Shown here one piece after another: positions 7,580 to 14,648 of a DNA stretch of 64,000 nucleotides; the stretch's first letter is position 1; each line of letters starts with the position of its first letter. Location: positions 3,971,001 to 4,035,000 of the forward strand of contig NZ_CP012700.1 of assembly GCF_001307295.1 (NCBI RefSeq), given 5' to 3'. The translations under genes and the position numbers were made by a program. Under the pieces are notes generated by a model. That model had not been told where the DNA came from, searched no databases, and saw only the letters and a list, made by a program, of their open reading frames with translations. Origin of the DNA: Sphingopyxis macrogoltabida (GTDB taxonomy: Bacteria; Pseudomonadota; Alphaproteobacteria; Sphingomonadales; Sphingomonadaceae).

Positions 7580-9480
7580 CAGATCGGTCCACCATCGTCT
7601 GCGGGCGGGGGTGCCGGCGGCTTCTTCCTTGCCTTCGGCTTTTCGACGACCTGCTGTTCGACCGGGGATTGGACCGCGCTGTCGGGCTCGTCTTTGGGCG
7701 CCTCCTTCAACGACCGGTGCCAAAGGGTCGTATCCGGGTTCGCGGCAACAAAGGCGGGCTGGCGCGGCTCGCCCCGCTTCTCGATATGGTCGGCGGTGAG
7801 CGCGATGCGCGCGACGGGGAGCCCATCGGGGAACAGCAAATAGCCCTCATAGCGTGCGAGGCGGAGTTCGCTTTCGAACACGGCCGGCCGGGTCTTGCGC
7901 TGGCGGCCGAGCGTTATTCGCGGCTTGTCGTCGCCGTCGCCGAGCGCGCCGGTCATGGTCTGGACCTCGACCTCGCAGGTGCCGATCGTGTCGCTGGCCC
8001 AGCGCCGGGACTCGCCATCGCCCATCTGGAGGAACAGCTTGGTGTTGCAGCAGCCGAGCATGGATTCGGCAAGGTCGTCGCCATAGCGATGCCGCATCTG
8101 CCCGACGCCCTGGAAGGTGAGGACGACTGCCGCCCCGAACTTGCGGCCCTCGGGCAGCAACCGCGTCAGATTGTCGACACGCGGCAAGTCGGCAAGCTCG
8201 TCGAGCAGGAACCAGACGCGGCGGTCCGAGGACGGAGCAAGGCCGAGCATGGCGCTTGCGGCGCATTCGAGCCAGCAGGCCAGCAGCGGCTTCAGCGCCG
8301 CAAATTGCTCTTCCTTCCGCGGCACGAAGATCCAGGGCTTGGCGCCCTTCGTCTCGTCGAGACCGGCGATGAACTCCCGGAACGAAAAGACCTTCTCGCC
8401 CTCTTCGGGCATCCGCAGGAACTGGATCAGGTTCGCGGCCTTCGCGAGCATGAAGAGCACGCTGCCGGTGGCCCGGTCGGCGTCGTCCGAGAAGGTGCGC
8501 GCCGACGACGTATCCTTGAGCCAGGTCTTGAGCTTGTCCTTGTCCATCTTCTGCAGCGCTTCGAGCAGGTCGGGCAGCGTGCACTTCTGCTCCTTCCAGA
8601 GTTCCCGGATCATGTTGGCGACGAGGATGCGGCTCGTTTCCAGCCACACGTCGTCGTCCTGCTTCCCGGTCTCGGTAACGAGTTGCTGCGCGATGCGATC
8701 GGCATCGGCGGGGTGGGCGATCTCGGCGAAGGGCGACCAATAGACGCAGCGGGCATCGAACGGATTGAGGATGATGTCGCCGCACTCGGGCCGGAAGTAA
8801 TGGGCGATGAACTCGCCGCTGGTGTCATAGACCAGCGCGGCTTCGCCGCGCGCGGCGATCCCGTCGAGCATCTGGCGCAGCACCGTCGTCTTGCCGCTGC
8901 CGGTCGTGCCGACCATCGCCATGTGCCGGGTTTCGAGGCGGCGTGGAAAGGGAACGGGACCGATCGTCAGCGGATGCGAACCGGCGTCGGCTCGCGCCAG
9001 CTTCACAAGCTCCTTCTCGCTCGTCACCTTGGTGCCGTCGATCACGCGATCGCGGAGCGCGCGTTCGCGCCTGCGCGCGGCGACATCGCGGAGCAGGAAC
9101 AAGCCTGACAGCCACGCTACAAACCCCAGCATGGCGCCGCGCATGACGAACGACTTGGCGATGCTCGCCCGGCGGACGAAATAAGGATCGGTCGCAACCG
9201 TGCGAGCGGGCGTCAGATAGTCCGTCCCTTGGTAGCGGACGACTATCCCGGGATCGCCACCGCCGCTCCCCGCAAACCACGACAGCATCTTCGCATGATA
9301 ATGGGTGCCGGTGTCCCGAAGGATGCTCGGGTCGAGCGTCAGATAGGGCGCGGCCAAACCGCCGAGCGCGATCGACGAGACCATGATCGCAAGCTGTCTT
9401 TTGAACCGCCGGGTCTGGCTGTAGCGAAGATGACGCCGCAGCGTCTCGGCATGAAGCCGGAGATCGTGAGGCTCGCTCAT
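7579..9480 (-). CDS. traD: Type IV coupling protein (VirD4/TraD-like conjugal transfer ATPase)
   Basis: This inner-membrane ATPase delivers the relaxase-DNA complex to a type IV secretion channel. The 633-residue protein has two membrane segments, at about residues 30-48 and 112-131. A Walker A motif GTTGSGKTT lies at 191-199 and a Walker B VWFLLDELADLPRV near 420, followed by the conserved TFQGVGQMRHRYG region. The C-terminal 60 residues are rich in Pro, Lys and Glu and end in a PPAPPPADDGG tail, which may be a docking segment. Its ATG overlaps the stop of the upstream small mobilization gene (ATGA), and its stop overlaps the relaxase start, so all three are coupled. No mating-pair-formation genes are seen in the window, so transfer would need a helper system or genes outside it. 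Confidence 0.9.
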   Translation of the reverse strand: MSEPHDLRLHAETLRRHLRYSQTRRFKRQLAIMVSSIALGGLAAPYLTLDPSILRDTGTHYHAKMLSWFAGSGGGDPGIVVRYQGTDYLTPARTVATDPYFVRRASIAKSFVMRGAMLGFVAWLSGLFLLRDVAARRRERALRDRVIDGTKVTSEKELVKLARADAGSHPLTIGPVPFPRRLETRHMAMVGTTGSGKTTVLRQMLDGIAARGEAALVYDTSGEFIAHYFRPECGDIILNPFDARCVYWSPFAEIAHPADADRIAQQLVTETGKQDDDVWLETSRILVANMIRELWKEQKCTLPDLLEALQKMDKDKLKTWLKDTSSARTFSDDADRATGSVLFMLAKAANLIQFLRMPEEGEKVFSFREFIAGLDETKGAKPWIFVPRKEEQFAALKPLLACWLECAASAMLGLAPSSDRRVWFLLDELADLPRVDNLTRLLPEGRKFGAAVVLTFQGVGQMRHRYGDDLAESMLGCCNTKLFLQMGDGESRRWASDTIGTCEVEVQTMTGALGDGDDKPRITLGRQRKTRPAVFESELRLARYEGYLLFPDGLPVARIALTADHIEKRGEPRQPAFVAANPDTTLWHRSLKEAPKDEPDSAVQSPVEQQVVEKPKARKKPPAPPPADDGGPI

Positions 9481-9845
9481 GACCGTTCCTCCGCTGCCGC
9501 CTTTTGCCGGTCATAAGCCCGCTGCGTCTCTGCGGTGATGACGTCGTCGCTCTTGCCGCCTCCCTTCGCCGCGCTGCGCGCATAGCAATAGGCGGCGCAC
9601 GCGGAGTGCAGGGTACGGTCCAGAATGCTTTCGACGTCGGCGAGGCGCGTGCTGATCGACGCCACCTCAGCGACCAGTTCGCGATCGTCGGCATGGCTGG
9701 CGATGGGATTTGTCTGCCCGTCGATCCCTGTCTTCACGCAGCGGCGAAGCATCGCGTAAACCGTCTTGCCCTGCTGGTCGGCGAGTGCGCGAAGCGCCGT
9801 GTCGAGCGCCGCGGGCAGGCGGACGGAATGTTGGACAGTCTTCAT
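9477..9845 (-). CDS. Small ribbon-helix-helix-like mobilization accessory protein
   Basis: The 122-residue protein starts with MKTVQHSVRLPAALDTALRAL, which has the beta-strand plus helix pattern of ribbon-helix-helix DNA-binding proteins. A helical C-terminal part has a coiled-coil look (EVASISTRLADVESIL). Such proteins, like TrwA or MobC, bind near oriT and help the relaxase. The start at 9845 is supported by a good AGGGAGG ribosome-binding site. A longer reading from 9971 would run through the repeat-rich upstream region. Its stop overlaps the coupling-protein start by four bases. The gene lies next to a 207-base segment with three short inverted repeats, which fits an oriT-binding role. 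Assignment is by context and N-terminal pattern, not by a diagnostic motif. Confidence 0.6.
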   Translation of the reverse strand: MKTVQHSVRLPAALDTALRALADQQGKTVYAMLRRCVKTGIDGQTNPIASHADDRELVAEVASISTRLADVESILDRTLHSACAAYCYARSAAKGGGKSDDVITAETQRAYDRQKAAAEERS

Positions 9846-10052
9846 CGCGCCGCCTCCCTGAGGGTGCGGATAGCACCCTCGGATTTTGGTGAGAAAGCGT
9901 CGCTTTGGCGAAGCGACTGCGGGGCGCACTCTGATCGCACCCTCGAAAAGTGGCGGAAAAGCTGGATGCACCCGTGCGTGAGGTGTGTATGCAAATTACG
10001 GGTCCGATGCGTAGCATCGCGGCCCTGCGACCTTGCGTCAAAGACGACCGAT
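9846..10052 (+). other. oriT: Candidate origin of transfer region
   Basis: This 207-base non-coding segment precedes the mobilization operon. It has a perfect 7-base inverted repeat AGGGTGC/GCACCCT (9861-9879, 5-base loop), a second perfect 7-base inverted repeat GTCGCTT/AAGCGAC (9899-9917, 5-base loop) and a third of 6 bases CGATGC/GCATCG (10005-10019). The 9-mer GCACCCTCG occurs at 9873 and again at 9937. Position upstream of a RHH-like gene, coupling protein and MobF relaxase is where oriT is normally found. No nick-site sequence can be recognised by eye, and the promoter of the operon should also lie here. Confidence 0.4.
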
Positions 10053-10580
10053 TCAGGCATGATCCGGGCCCTCCGTGACGGGGCGCCTAGCTCCCTTGCG
10101 AGCGACCCAGTCGGCGATCATCGTCTTGGCTTCGCGGTCGGCTGTTTCGCGATCGTAAGGATTTCTTGCCGATGGAGATTTGCGGCGGCCATTGTCCGCA
10201 AGCCAAGCGAGAATAGCGCGGTCGATAGCAGCCCGCATATGTTCGCGAAGGTCGTTCGCCTCGAAGGGGTCGAGATCAATCGTGACGCCGCGGCTGAAGA
10301 TTTCTCCGCCCAAAGGAAGATCAAAATCGCCTGCCATTTGAAGCGGACCATCGATGTGACAGCGGCTCCCATCTCCGTCGTATGTGGCAAGCGGCGGTCG
10401 CTCGGCGTAGCGCCAGAAATTGACTGCGGCGCGGTAGGTGTCGCCATCCTCGCCATGGGCGAGCAACTTTTCGATGATCGGCCACATGTAGATGGCGGTC
10501 TGAACATCGGCTTCGATGTGCATGTCGGGCTTTCGGCCCGAAGAAAAAAGACGAGCGAGAGCCTTGCGAAGAACGGACAT
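10053..10580 (-). CDS. Hypothetical protein of the mobilization block
   Basis: I do not recognise this 175-residue protein. It begins MSVLRKALARLFSSGRKPDM, has a central hydrophilic part with many acidic residues and ends in a basic tail. There is no signal peptide, membrane segment or known motif. The start at 10580 is clear because AGGAGG lies seven bases upstream; the frame is open further to 10646 but without a comparable site. It sits between the small HTH gene and the candidate oriT, on the same strand as the relaxase operon, so it is likely part of the element. The sequence looks soluble and cytoplasmic. Confidence 0.65.
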   Translation of the reverse strand: MSVLRKALARLFSSGRKPDMHIEADVQTAIYMWPIIEKLLAHGEDGDTYRAAVNFWRYAERPPLATYDGDGSRCHIDGPLQMAGDFDLPLGGEIFSRGVTIDLDPFEANDLREHMRAAIDRAILAWLADNGRRKSPSARNPYDRETADREAKTMIADWVARKGARRPVTEGPDHA

Positions 10581-10642
10581 GTCTTGTCCTCCTGAATCGA
10601 GAAGTGATCGGGATGCGCGGGCGGCAATTCGCCGCGTCGGTA

Positions 10643-10816
10643 TCAAGTCTCGGGGCGAGCCTCGGTGAGCCGCGCAATGGATGCGGTCGTGATCAGCGTT
10701 CGCGTGCCGATCTTCAGCGCATCGACCTGGCCGGTCTTGATGAGCTTGTAGATGGTGCTCCGGCCGACGCCGAGCGCCTTGGCCGTGCGGTTAATCGAGT
10801 ATGCGATTTCTTCCAT
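10643..10816 (-). CDS. Small helix-turn-helix DNA-binding protein (AlpA/excisionase type)
   Basis: This 57-residue protein begins MEEIAYSINRTAKALGVGRS and continues TIYKLIKTGQVDALKIGTRT. That is the MerR-like winged helix-turn-helix pattern of excisionases and AlpA regulators (a wHTH with a GRSTIYKLI recognition helix followed by a wing KIGTRTLI). The start at 10816 has a strong AAGGAGG site. Proteins of this type act as excision factors for integrated elements or as transcriptional switches. It lies 62 bases upstream of the hypothetical gene on the same strand. Its presence near a tRNA gene supports the idea of an integrated element, but no integrase is found beside it. Confidence 0.75.
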   Translation of the reverse strand: MEEIAYSINRTAKALGVGRSTIYKLIKTGQVDALKIGTRTLITTASIARLTEARPET

Positions 10817-10994
10817 CGTCGCCTCCTTCCGAGTGCCGCGATGCGGCGGGCGACAGGATCAGTTGCAGTTATGTGCTCCGAGTTCCAACGGAGTGCGGAT
10901 GATCAGGGATTCCGCCGTTTGCAGACGTTTCCCGGTAATTGCGCTTGGGAGGAATCCGCGTAAATGCGCCGTTCCTCGGCAATTGGGGTCGTGA

Positions 10995-11846
10995 TTAAGC
11001 GGAGCGATTTTTCGCGATCGTTTCCAGAATCTGCTTGGCGTAACTCGAAAGCTGGGTTTCGCCGGGTACTTCGCGGCGCCTGCTGCGATACCAATCCTCC
11101 AGAAGCCCGACGATTAGCTTTTGATTACCGCGCTTCTTGGCAATGTCGATCTTCCGCACGTCGGGATGTTCGATCAGCGACATCACGGCATCGGTATAAT
11201 CGTACTTTCTGGGCGCTCCGACACGGCTCGGTTCAGCTTTGGCATCCGCGATCAGTTTGAGGACGTCCGCATCCAGAAATAGTTCGCGGTCGAACCAGAA
11301 ACCGACCGGGCCGAAGAGCGCACTGCGAATTGTCCCGTCCCTCGCAACATGAGCCGCCCGAAGCTTGCCGAAGAAATAGCGGTGATCGATATAGCGCCGC
11401 GCCCCATTCGTGGTTCGATAGAAGGCGCGCAAAGTCGACTCGCGTTGGAGCAGGGAGAAGAGCCGTTCAAGGTTCCGCGCCGCGGGGTCGTCAGCATTGG
11501 CATAAAGAGCCGTCTGCGGCGCCGAAGCCTTCATCCCGCCATACTGAAACACGCGCCATGACGCGAACACGGCCATCGTTAGCACGAAGCAAACCAGCCC
11601 GATGAAAACCACGGTATCTGCGCCAGAGGTGTCGCTGACGGTCAGAAAGATACCGGGCCCGAGGGTAATTATCGTCGCGAAAGCAGTGGAGACTAGGGCC
11701 AGGCATAGTAGCCAATAGCGTTTCTGAATGACGCGCGAGGCATCCGCCGCAATGCGGTCTAGTTCGACAAGGCCTGCCTGTTCGTCCGCGCTGATGAAAC
11801 GGGCCGCGACGATACGTAGAGGCAACACTTCCTTCCGATCGTCCAC
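10995..11846 (-). CDS. Hypothetical two-pass membrane protein
   Basis: The 283-residue protein is not recognised. An N-terminal soluble segment of about 45 residues is followed by two hydrophobic helices, at about 44-69 (YWLLCLALVSTAFATIITLG) and 80-100 (VFIGLVCFVLTMAVFASW). A long hydrophilic cytoplasmic part follows, ending with basic residues (KKRGNQKLIVGLLEDWYRSRRRE). It is the last gene before the tRNA-Gly and sits at the outer edge of the accessory block. The 148 bases between the stop of the sequence upstream on this strand and its start hold no gene. The architecture would fit a membrane-anchored sensor or defence protein, but that is only a guess. Confidence 0.6.
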   Translation of the reverse strand: MDDRKEVLPLRIVAARFISADEQAGLVELDRIAADASRVIQKRYWLLCLALVSTAFATIITLGPGIFLTVSDTSGADTVVFIGLVCFVLTMAVFASWRVFQYGGMKASAPQTALYANADDPAARNLERLFSLLQRESTLRAFYRTTNGARRYIDHRYFFGKLRAAHVARDGTIRSALFGPVGFWFDRELFLDADVLKLIADAKAEPSRVGAPRKYDYTDAVMSLIEHPDVRKIDIAKKRGNQKLIVGLLEDWYRSRRREVPGETQLSSYAKQILETIAKNRSA

Positions 11847-11938
11847 GATCTTCTCCTAGCGCGAGATCACACCATGGCATTGATCGCATGCCGATACAAA
11901 TCCATGCGCAGCCGTTGGCAAACTGCAGCAAATAAGGA

Positions 11939-11978
11939 CGAAGAATATTTCTTCGGTGGTAGCCCGGTGGTAGCCCGG
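11939..11978 (+). repeat. Short hairpin and tandem 11-base repeat beside tRNA-Gly
   Basis: A perfect 7-base inverted repeat CGAAGAA/TTCTTCG with a 3-base loop (11939-11955) is followed directly by the 11-mer TGGTAGCCCGG in two tandem copies (11957-11967 and 11968-11978). This lies in the 195-base gap between the last gene of the accessory block and the 3' end of the tRNA, where an integrase or its binding sites would be expected. It may be the residue of an attachment region, but no core duplication of the tRNA end is visible. Confidence 0.4.
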
Positions 11979-12041
11979 AGAAAAAGGCGGCTTCAGGCAT
12001 CAACCTGAAATCTCGCAGACCATTGATTTTGCTGGAAAATC

Positions 12042-12116
12042 TGGAGCGGGCGAAGGGATTCGAACCCTCGACCCCAACCTTGGCAAGGTTGTGCTCTACC
12101 CCTGAGCTACGCCCGC
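12042..12116 (-). tRNA. tRNA-Gly (anticodon GCC)
   Basis: On the minus strand the 75-base sequence folds as a complete cloverleaf. The acceptor stem GCGGGCG pairs with CGCCCGC, the D arm reads GCTCAGGGGTAGAGC, the anticodon arm CAACC-TTGCCAA-GGTTG carries anticodon GCC, and the T arm has GGGTTCGAATCCC. The 3' CCA is encoded (12042-12044). The 3' end points toward the accessory block at lower coordinates, which is the usual geometry for an element integrated into a tRNA gene. Confidence 0.97.
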
Positions 12117-12314
12117 TCTGGCGGCTGGAAACGGGTGGCTCCCAGCGGGTGAGGCGGGCGATTAGCACCGGCTTTCGGAGTCGGCAACCCCCTTCATGCT
12201 TTTCCCGCAACATGACGGCCGAAGGGTTGGCATATCGCCCGCAAATCCCACATAAGCGGGTGCGAGTCTTTTCCGGCCGATGCCGGAGCCGCAGATTTTA
12301 AGGAGCATCCCCAC

Positions 12315-13226
12315 GTGGCCACTTTGGGTCTGAACCCGCAAGAGAAGGAAGCCGTCGAAGCTTTCCGCCGCGACGTCGTCGAACCGTCGATGACGAGCCT
12401 CGTCATTCTCGATTTCTGGGCCGAATGGTGCGGGCCGTGCAAGCAGCTTGCCCCAACGCTCGAAAAGGTCGCCGCCGATTATGCCGACAAGGGCGTCGTG
12501 CTGGCAAAGGTCGACGTCGACGCCAATCCGTTCATCGCCGGCCAGTTCCAGGTCCAGTCGATCCCGACCGTCTATGCGATCTTTCAGGGGCAGCCGGTCG
12601 CAAACCTGACCAACGCGCGCAGCGAAAGCCAGCTCAAGGCGATTCTCGACCAGTTGCTCGCCCAGCTCCCGATCGAGAGCGCGGCGAGTGCCCGCGCGGT
12701 CGAGATCGCGCCGCTGATCGAGATGGGCGAAAATATCCTCGTCGAAGGCGACGGGCCGCGCGCCGCGAGCATCTTTGCCCAGATCCTCGACATGGCGCCC
12801 GACAATGCCGCCGCGCATGGCGGGATGATTCGCGCCCTGCTGCTCGCGGGCGATATCGACGGCGCGCAGGCCGCACTCGACGCGGTCCCCGCCGAAATCG
12901 CCGCAGACCCGGCCGTCGCGCAGGCGAAGAGCGCGCTGGCACTGGCTGCCGACGCCCCCGACGCGGGTGAGCTTGCCGGCTTCGAGGCCACAGTCGCGGC
13001 GAACCCCGACGACCATCAGGCGCGCTTCGACCTTGCCGCGGCCCAGATCGGCGCGGGGCAGCGCGATGCCGCCGCCGACAACCTGCTCCACATCGTCGCC
13101 GCCGACCGCGAATGGCAGGACGGTGCCGCGCGGGCCAAATTGCTGTCGCTGTTCGAGGCGGTCGGGCTCGAGGACCCGTGGGTAGCGGCGCAGCGCCGCC
13201 GCCTGTCGCTGATCCTGTTCGGTTAG
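12315..13226 (+). CDS. cnoX: Thioredoxin-domain protein with TPR tail (CnoX/YbbN-like chaperedoxin)
   Basis: The 303-residue cytoplasmic protein has an N-terminal thioredoxin fold with WCGPCK (Cys39 and Cys42), followed by a C-terminal TPR-like helical region (about 140-300) built of Ala-rich repeats. This is the CnoX/YbbN architecture, a holdase that also protects client cysteines. E. coli CnoX lacks the redox-active pair, while this protein keeps both cysteines and could therefore be an active oxidoreductase. The start is GTG at 12315, preceded by AAGGAG about nine bases upstream. It is followed after four bases by the LON-domain gene, so the two are probably one operon. It is divergent from the tRNA-Gly. 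Confidence 0.85.
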   Translation: MATLGLNPQEKEAVEAFRRDVVEPSMTSLVILDFWAEWCGPCKQLAPTLEKVAADYADKGVVLAKVDVDANPFIAGQFQVQSIPTVYAIFQGQPVANLTNARSESQLKAILDQLLAQLPIESAASARAVEIAPLIEMGENILVEGDGPRAASIFAQILDMAPDNAAAHGGMIRALLLAGDIDGAQAALDAVPAEIAADPAVAQAKSALALAADAPDAGELAGFEATVAANPDDHQARFDLAAAQIGAGQRDAAADNLLHIVAADREWQDGAARAKLLSLFEAVGLEDPWVAAQRRRLSLILFG

Positions 13227-13230
13227 GCCG

Positions 13231-13881
13231 ATGACGGAAGCGGCGCCCCTGACCATCCAGCGGATCGCGATCTTTCCGCTGCCCGGCGCGGTGCTGTTTC
13301 CGGGGCTGCACCTGCCGCTGCACATCTTCGAGCCGCGCTATTCGGCAATGGTGCAAGAGGTGCTCGCGCGCGACCGGCAGATCGGGATGATCCAGCCGCG
13401 CCAGCTTCCCGGCGAAGAATATCGCGAGCCCCCCGCGCTGTACGACATCGGCTGCGTCGGCCGCATTATCGACGTCGAGGCGCTCGACGAGGGGCGCTTC
13501 AACCTGGTGCTCGAAGGCGTCGCGCGCTTTCGCGTTCGCCGCGAGCTCGACGTGACGACGCCCTTCCGTCAGGTCGAGGCCGAAATCGAGATCGAGGCTG
13601 AGGACGACGCGGTGCTGTCGAGCATCGAACGCGCCAGCCTCGAGCGCGAAGCAAAGCGCTTCGCGGCGCGGCAGGGCTATGTCGTCGACTGGGATTCGGT
13701 CGGCCAGCTCGACGACGCGACGCTGGTCAACGGCATCGCGCAGGTCGCGCCCTTCGACGCTGCGGCGAAACAGGCGCTACTCGAAGCGACGCCGATCGAC
13801 GCCCGCGCCGAACTGGTCGTCCAGATGATGCAGTTCTTCGGTCGCTTCGATGGCGACGATGGGCGCGCGACGCTGCAATAG
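13231..13881 (+). CDS. LON peptidase substrate-binding domain protein
   Basis: The 216-residue protein resembles the stand-alone N-terminal domain of Lon protease, with IAIFPLPGAVLFPGLHLPLHIFEPRY near residues 12-37, a signature of this family. The central part contains GCVGRIIDVEALDEGRFNLVLEGVARFRV, also typical. It has no ATPase or peptidase domain. Such proteins are widespread in proteobacteria and their exact role is not established; a part in protein quality control is suggested by the link to CnoX. The gene starts four bases after the cnoX stop and ends five bases before the convergent sigma-like gene. Confidence 0.85.
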   Translation: MTEAAPLTIQRIAIFPLPGAVLFPGLHLPLHIFEPRYSAMVQEVLARDRQIGMIQPRQLPGEEYREPPALYDIGCVGRIIDVEALDEGRFNLVLEGVARFRVRRELDVTTPFRQVEAEIEIEAEDDAVLSSIERASLEREAKRFAARQGYVVDWDSVGQLDDATLVNGIAQVAPFDAAAKQALLEATPIDARAELVVQMMQFFGRFDGDDGRATLQ

Positions 13882-13885
13882 ACGC

Positions 13886-14554
13886 TCAGTGCAGTTTCCC
13901 GCCAGCATGGCGGACGATATCAGCGAACGCGCGGCGCACGATATGGCGGTCGCTTTCGCCGAGCCGCTCGGCCGCCTCGGCGCCGATGAGCTGGCGGCGA
14001 ACCAGCGTCTGTTCGGCGACGCTCCGGCGCGCATCGAGCCGCGCGCCCCGCCGGTCGGCCCAATCCGCGACCAGGCGGTCGGCCACCCGCCCGGCCAGGC
14101 AGTCGGCGGCGCGGCGTTCGGCCGCCGCCTCCGCCGCGGGATCGGCCAACCACGCATCGGCGCCGGCGTCGATCATCGCGTCGAGCGATAATATCGTCGT
14201 CACCTGGCGGCGCCCGGCGCTGCGGTGTTCGCCGTAGAGGCGAAGGCGCAGCGCCTGCAATTCGGCGCGGAGCTGCCACGTGACATAGGTGGTGAACCGC
14301 GCGCGCGCCGGATCATAATGATCGGCGGCGCGGTGAATCGCGATCGCACAGGCCTGCCCGGCATCGTCGGCGACACCGGTCAGCCCATAGACGCGGATAA
14401 GATAGCGGATCCGCGGCGTTAGCAACGCGGCGAGGCGCGCGAAGGCGCGGTCGACCCGGGCCCTCGCGCGGGCGCCCGGCGCAATGTCGAGCGCGGTGCG
14501 CGCCGCGATCAACGCCGTCACCGCCTGTTCGAGCGTATCGCTTTTCGCCGACAT
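13886..14554 (-). CDS. Sigma-70-like regulator with weakly conserved region 4
   Basis: The protein of about 222 residues contains a sigma region 2-like segment, DDAGQACAIAIHRAADHYDP followed by RARFTTYVTWQLRAELQALR, where the FTTYVTWQLRAEL core-binding and -10 recognition helix is clear. The C-terminal part has only a weak helix-turn-helix (IGAEAAERLGESDRHIVRRAFADI). The N-terminal third is Ala/Arg-rich. It is probably a divergent sigma factor or a sigma-like DNA-binding protein of sphingomonads. The ATG at 14554 is preferred, with a GGGGGA site seven bases upstream. ATG 14560 is six bases earlier and too close to that site, and the frame is open to 14590. It converges on the LON-domain gene. 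Confidence 0.65.
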   Translation of the reverse strand: MSAKSDTLEQAVTALIAARTALDIAPGARARARVDRAFARLAALLTPRIRYLIRVYGLTGVADDAGQACAIAIHRAADHYDPARARFTTYVTWQLRAELQALRLRLYGEHRSAGRRQVTTILSLDAMIDAGADAWLADPAAEAAAERRAADCLAGRVADRLVADWADRRGARLDARRSVAEQTLVRRQLIGAEAAERLGESDRHIVRRAFADIVRHAGGKLH

Positions 14555-14648
14555 GATCATTCCCCCGACCGCGCGGCACGATTGCCGCAAGCGCGGGGTT
14601 AGGACGTCATGGTTAGCGCCGGCATGCCGGCCGCCTACGCATTTACAC

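Noticed and set aside
12023..12301. Open frame with KGFEPSTPTL, resembling the end of some annotated integrases
   Set aside because: It is a translation through the tRNA-Gly gene on the opposite strand, a well-known annotation artefact.
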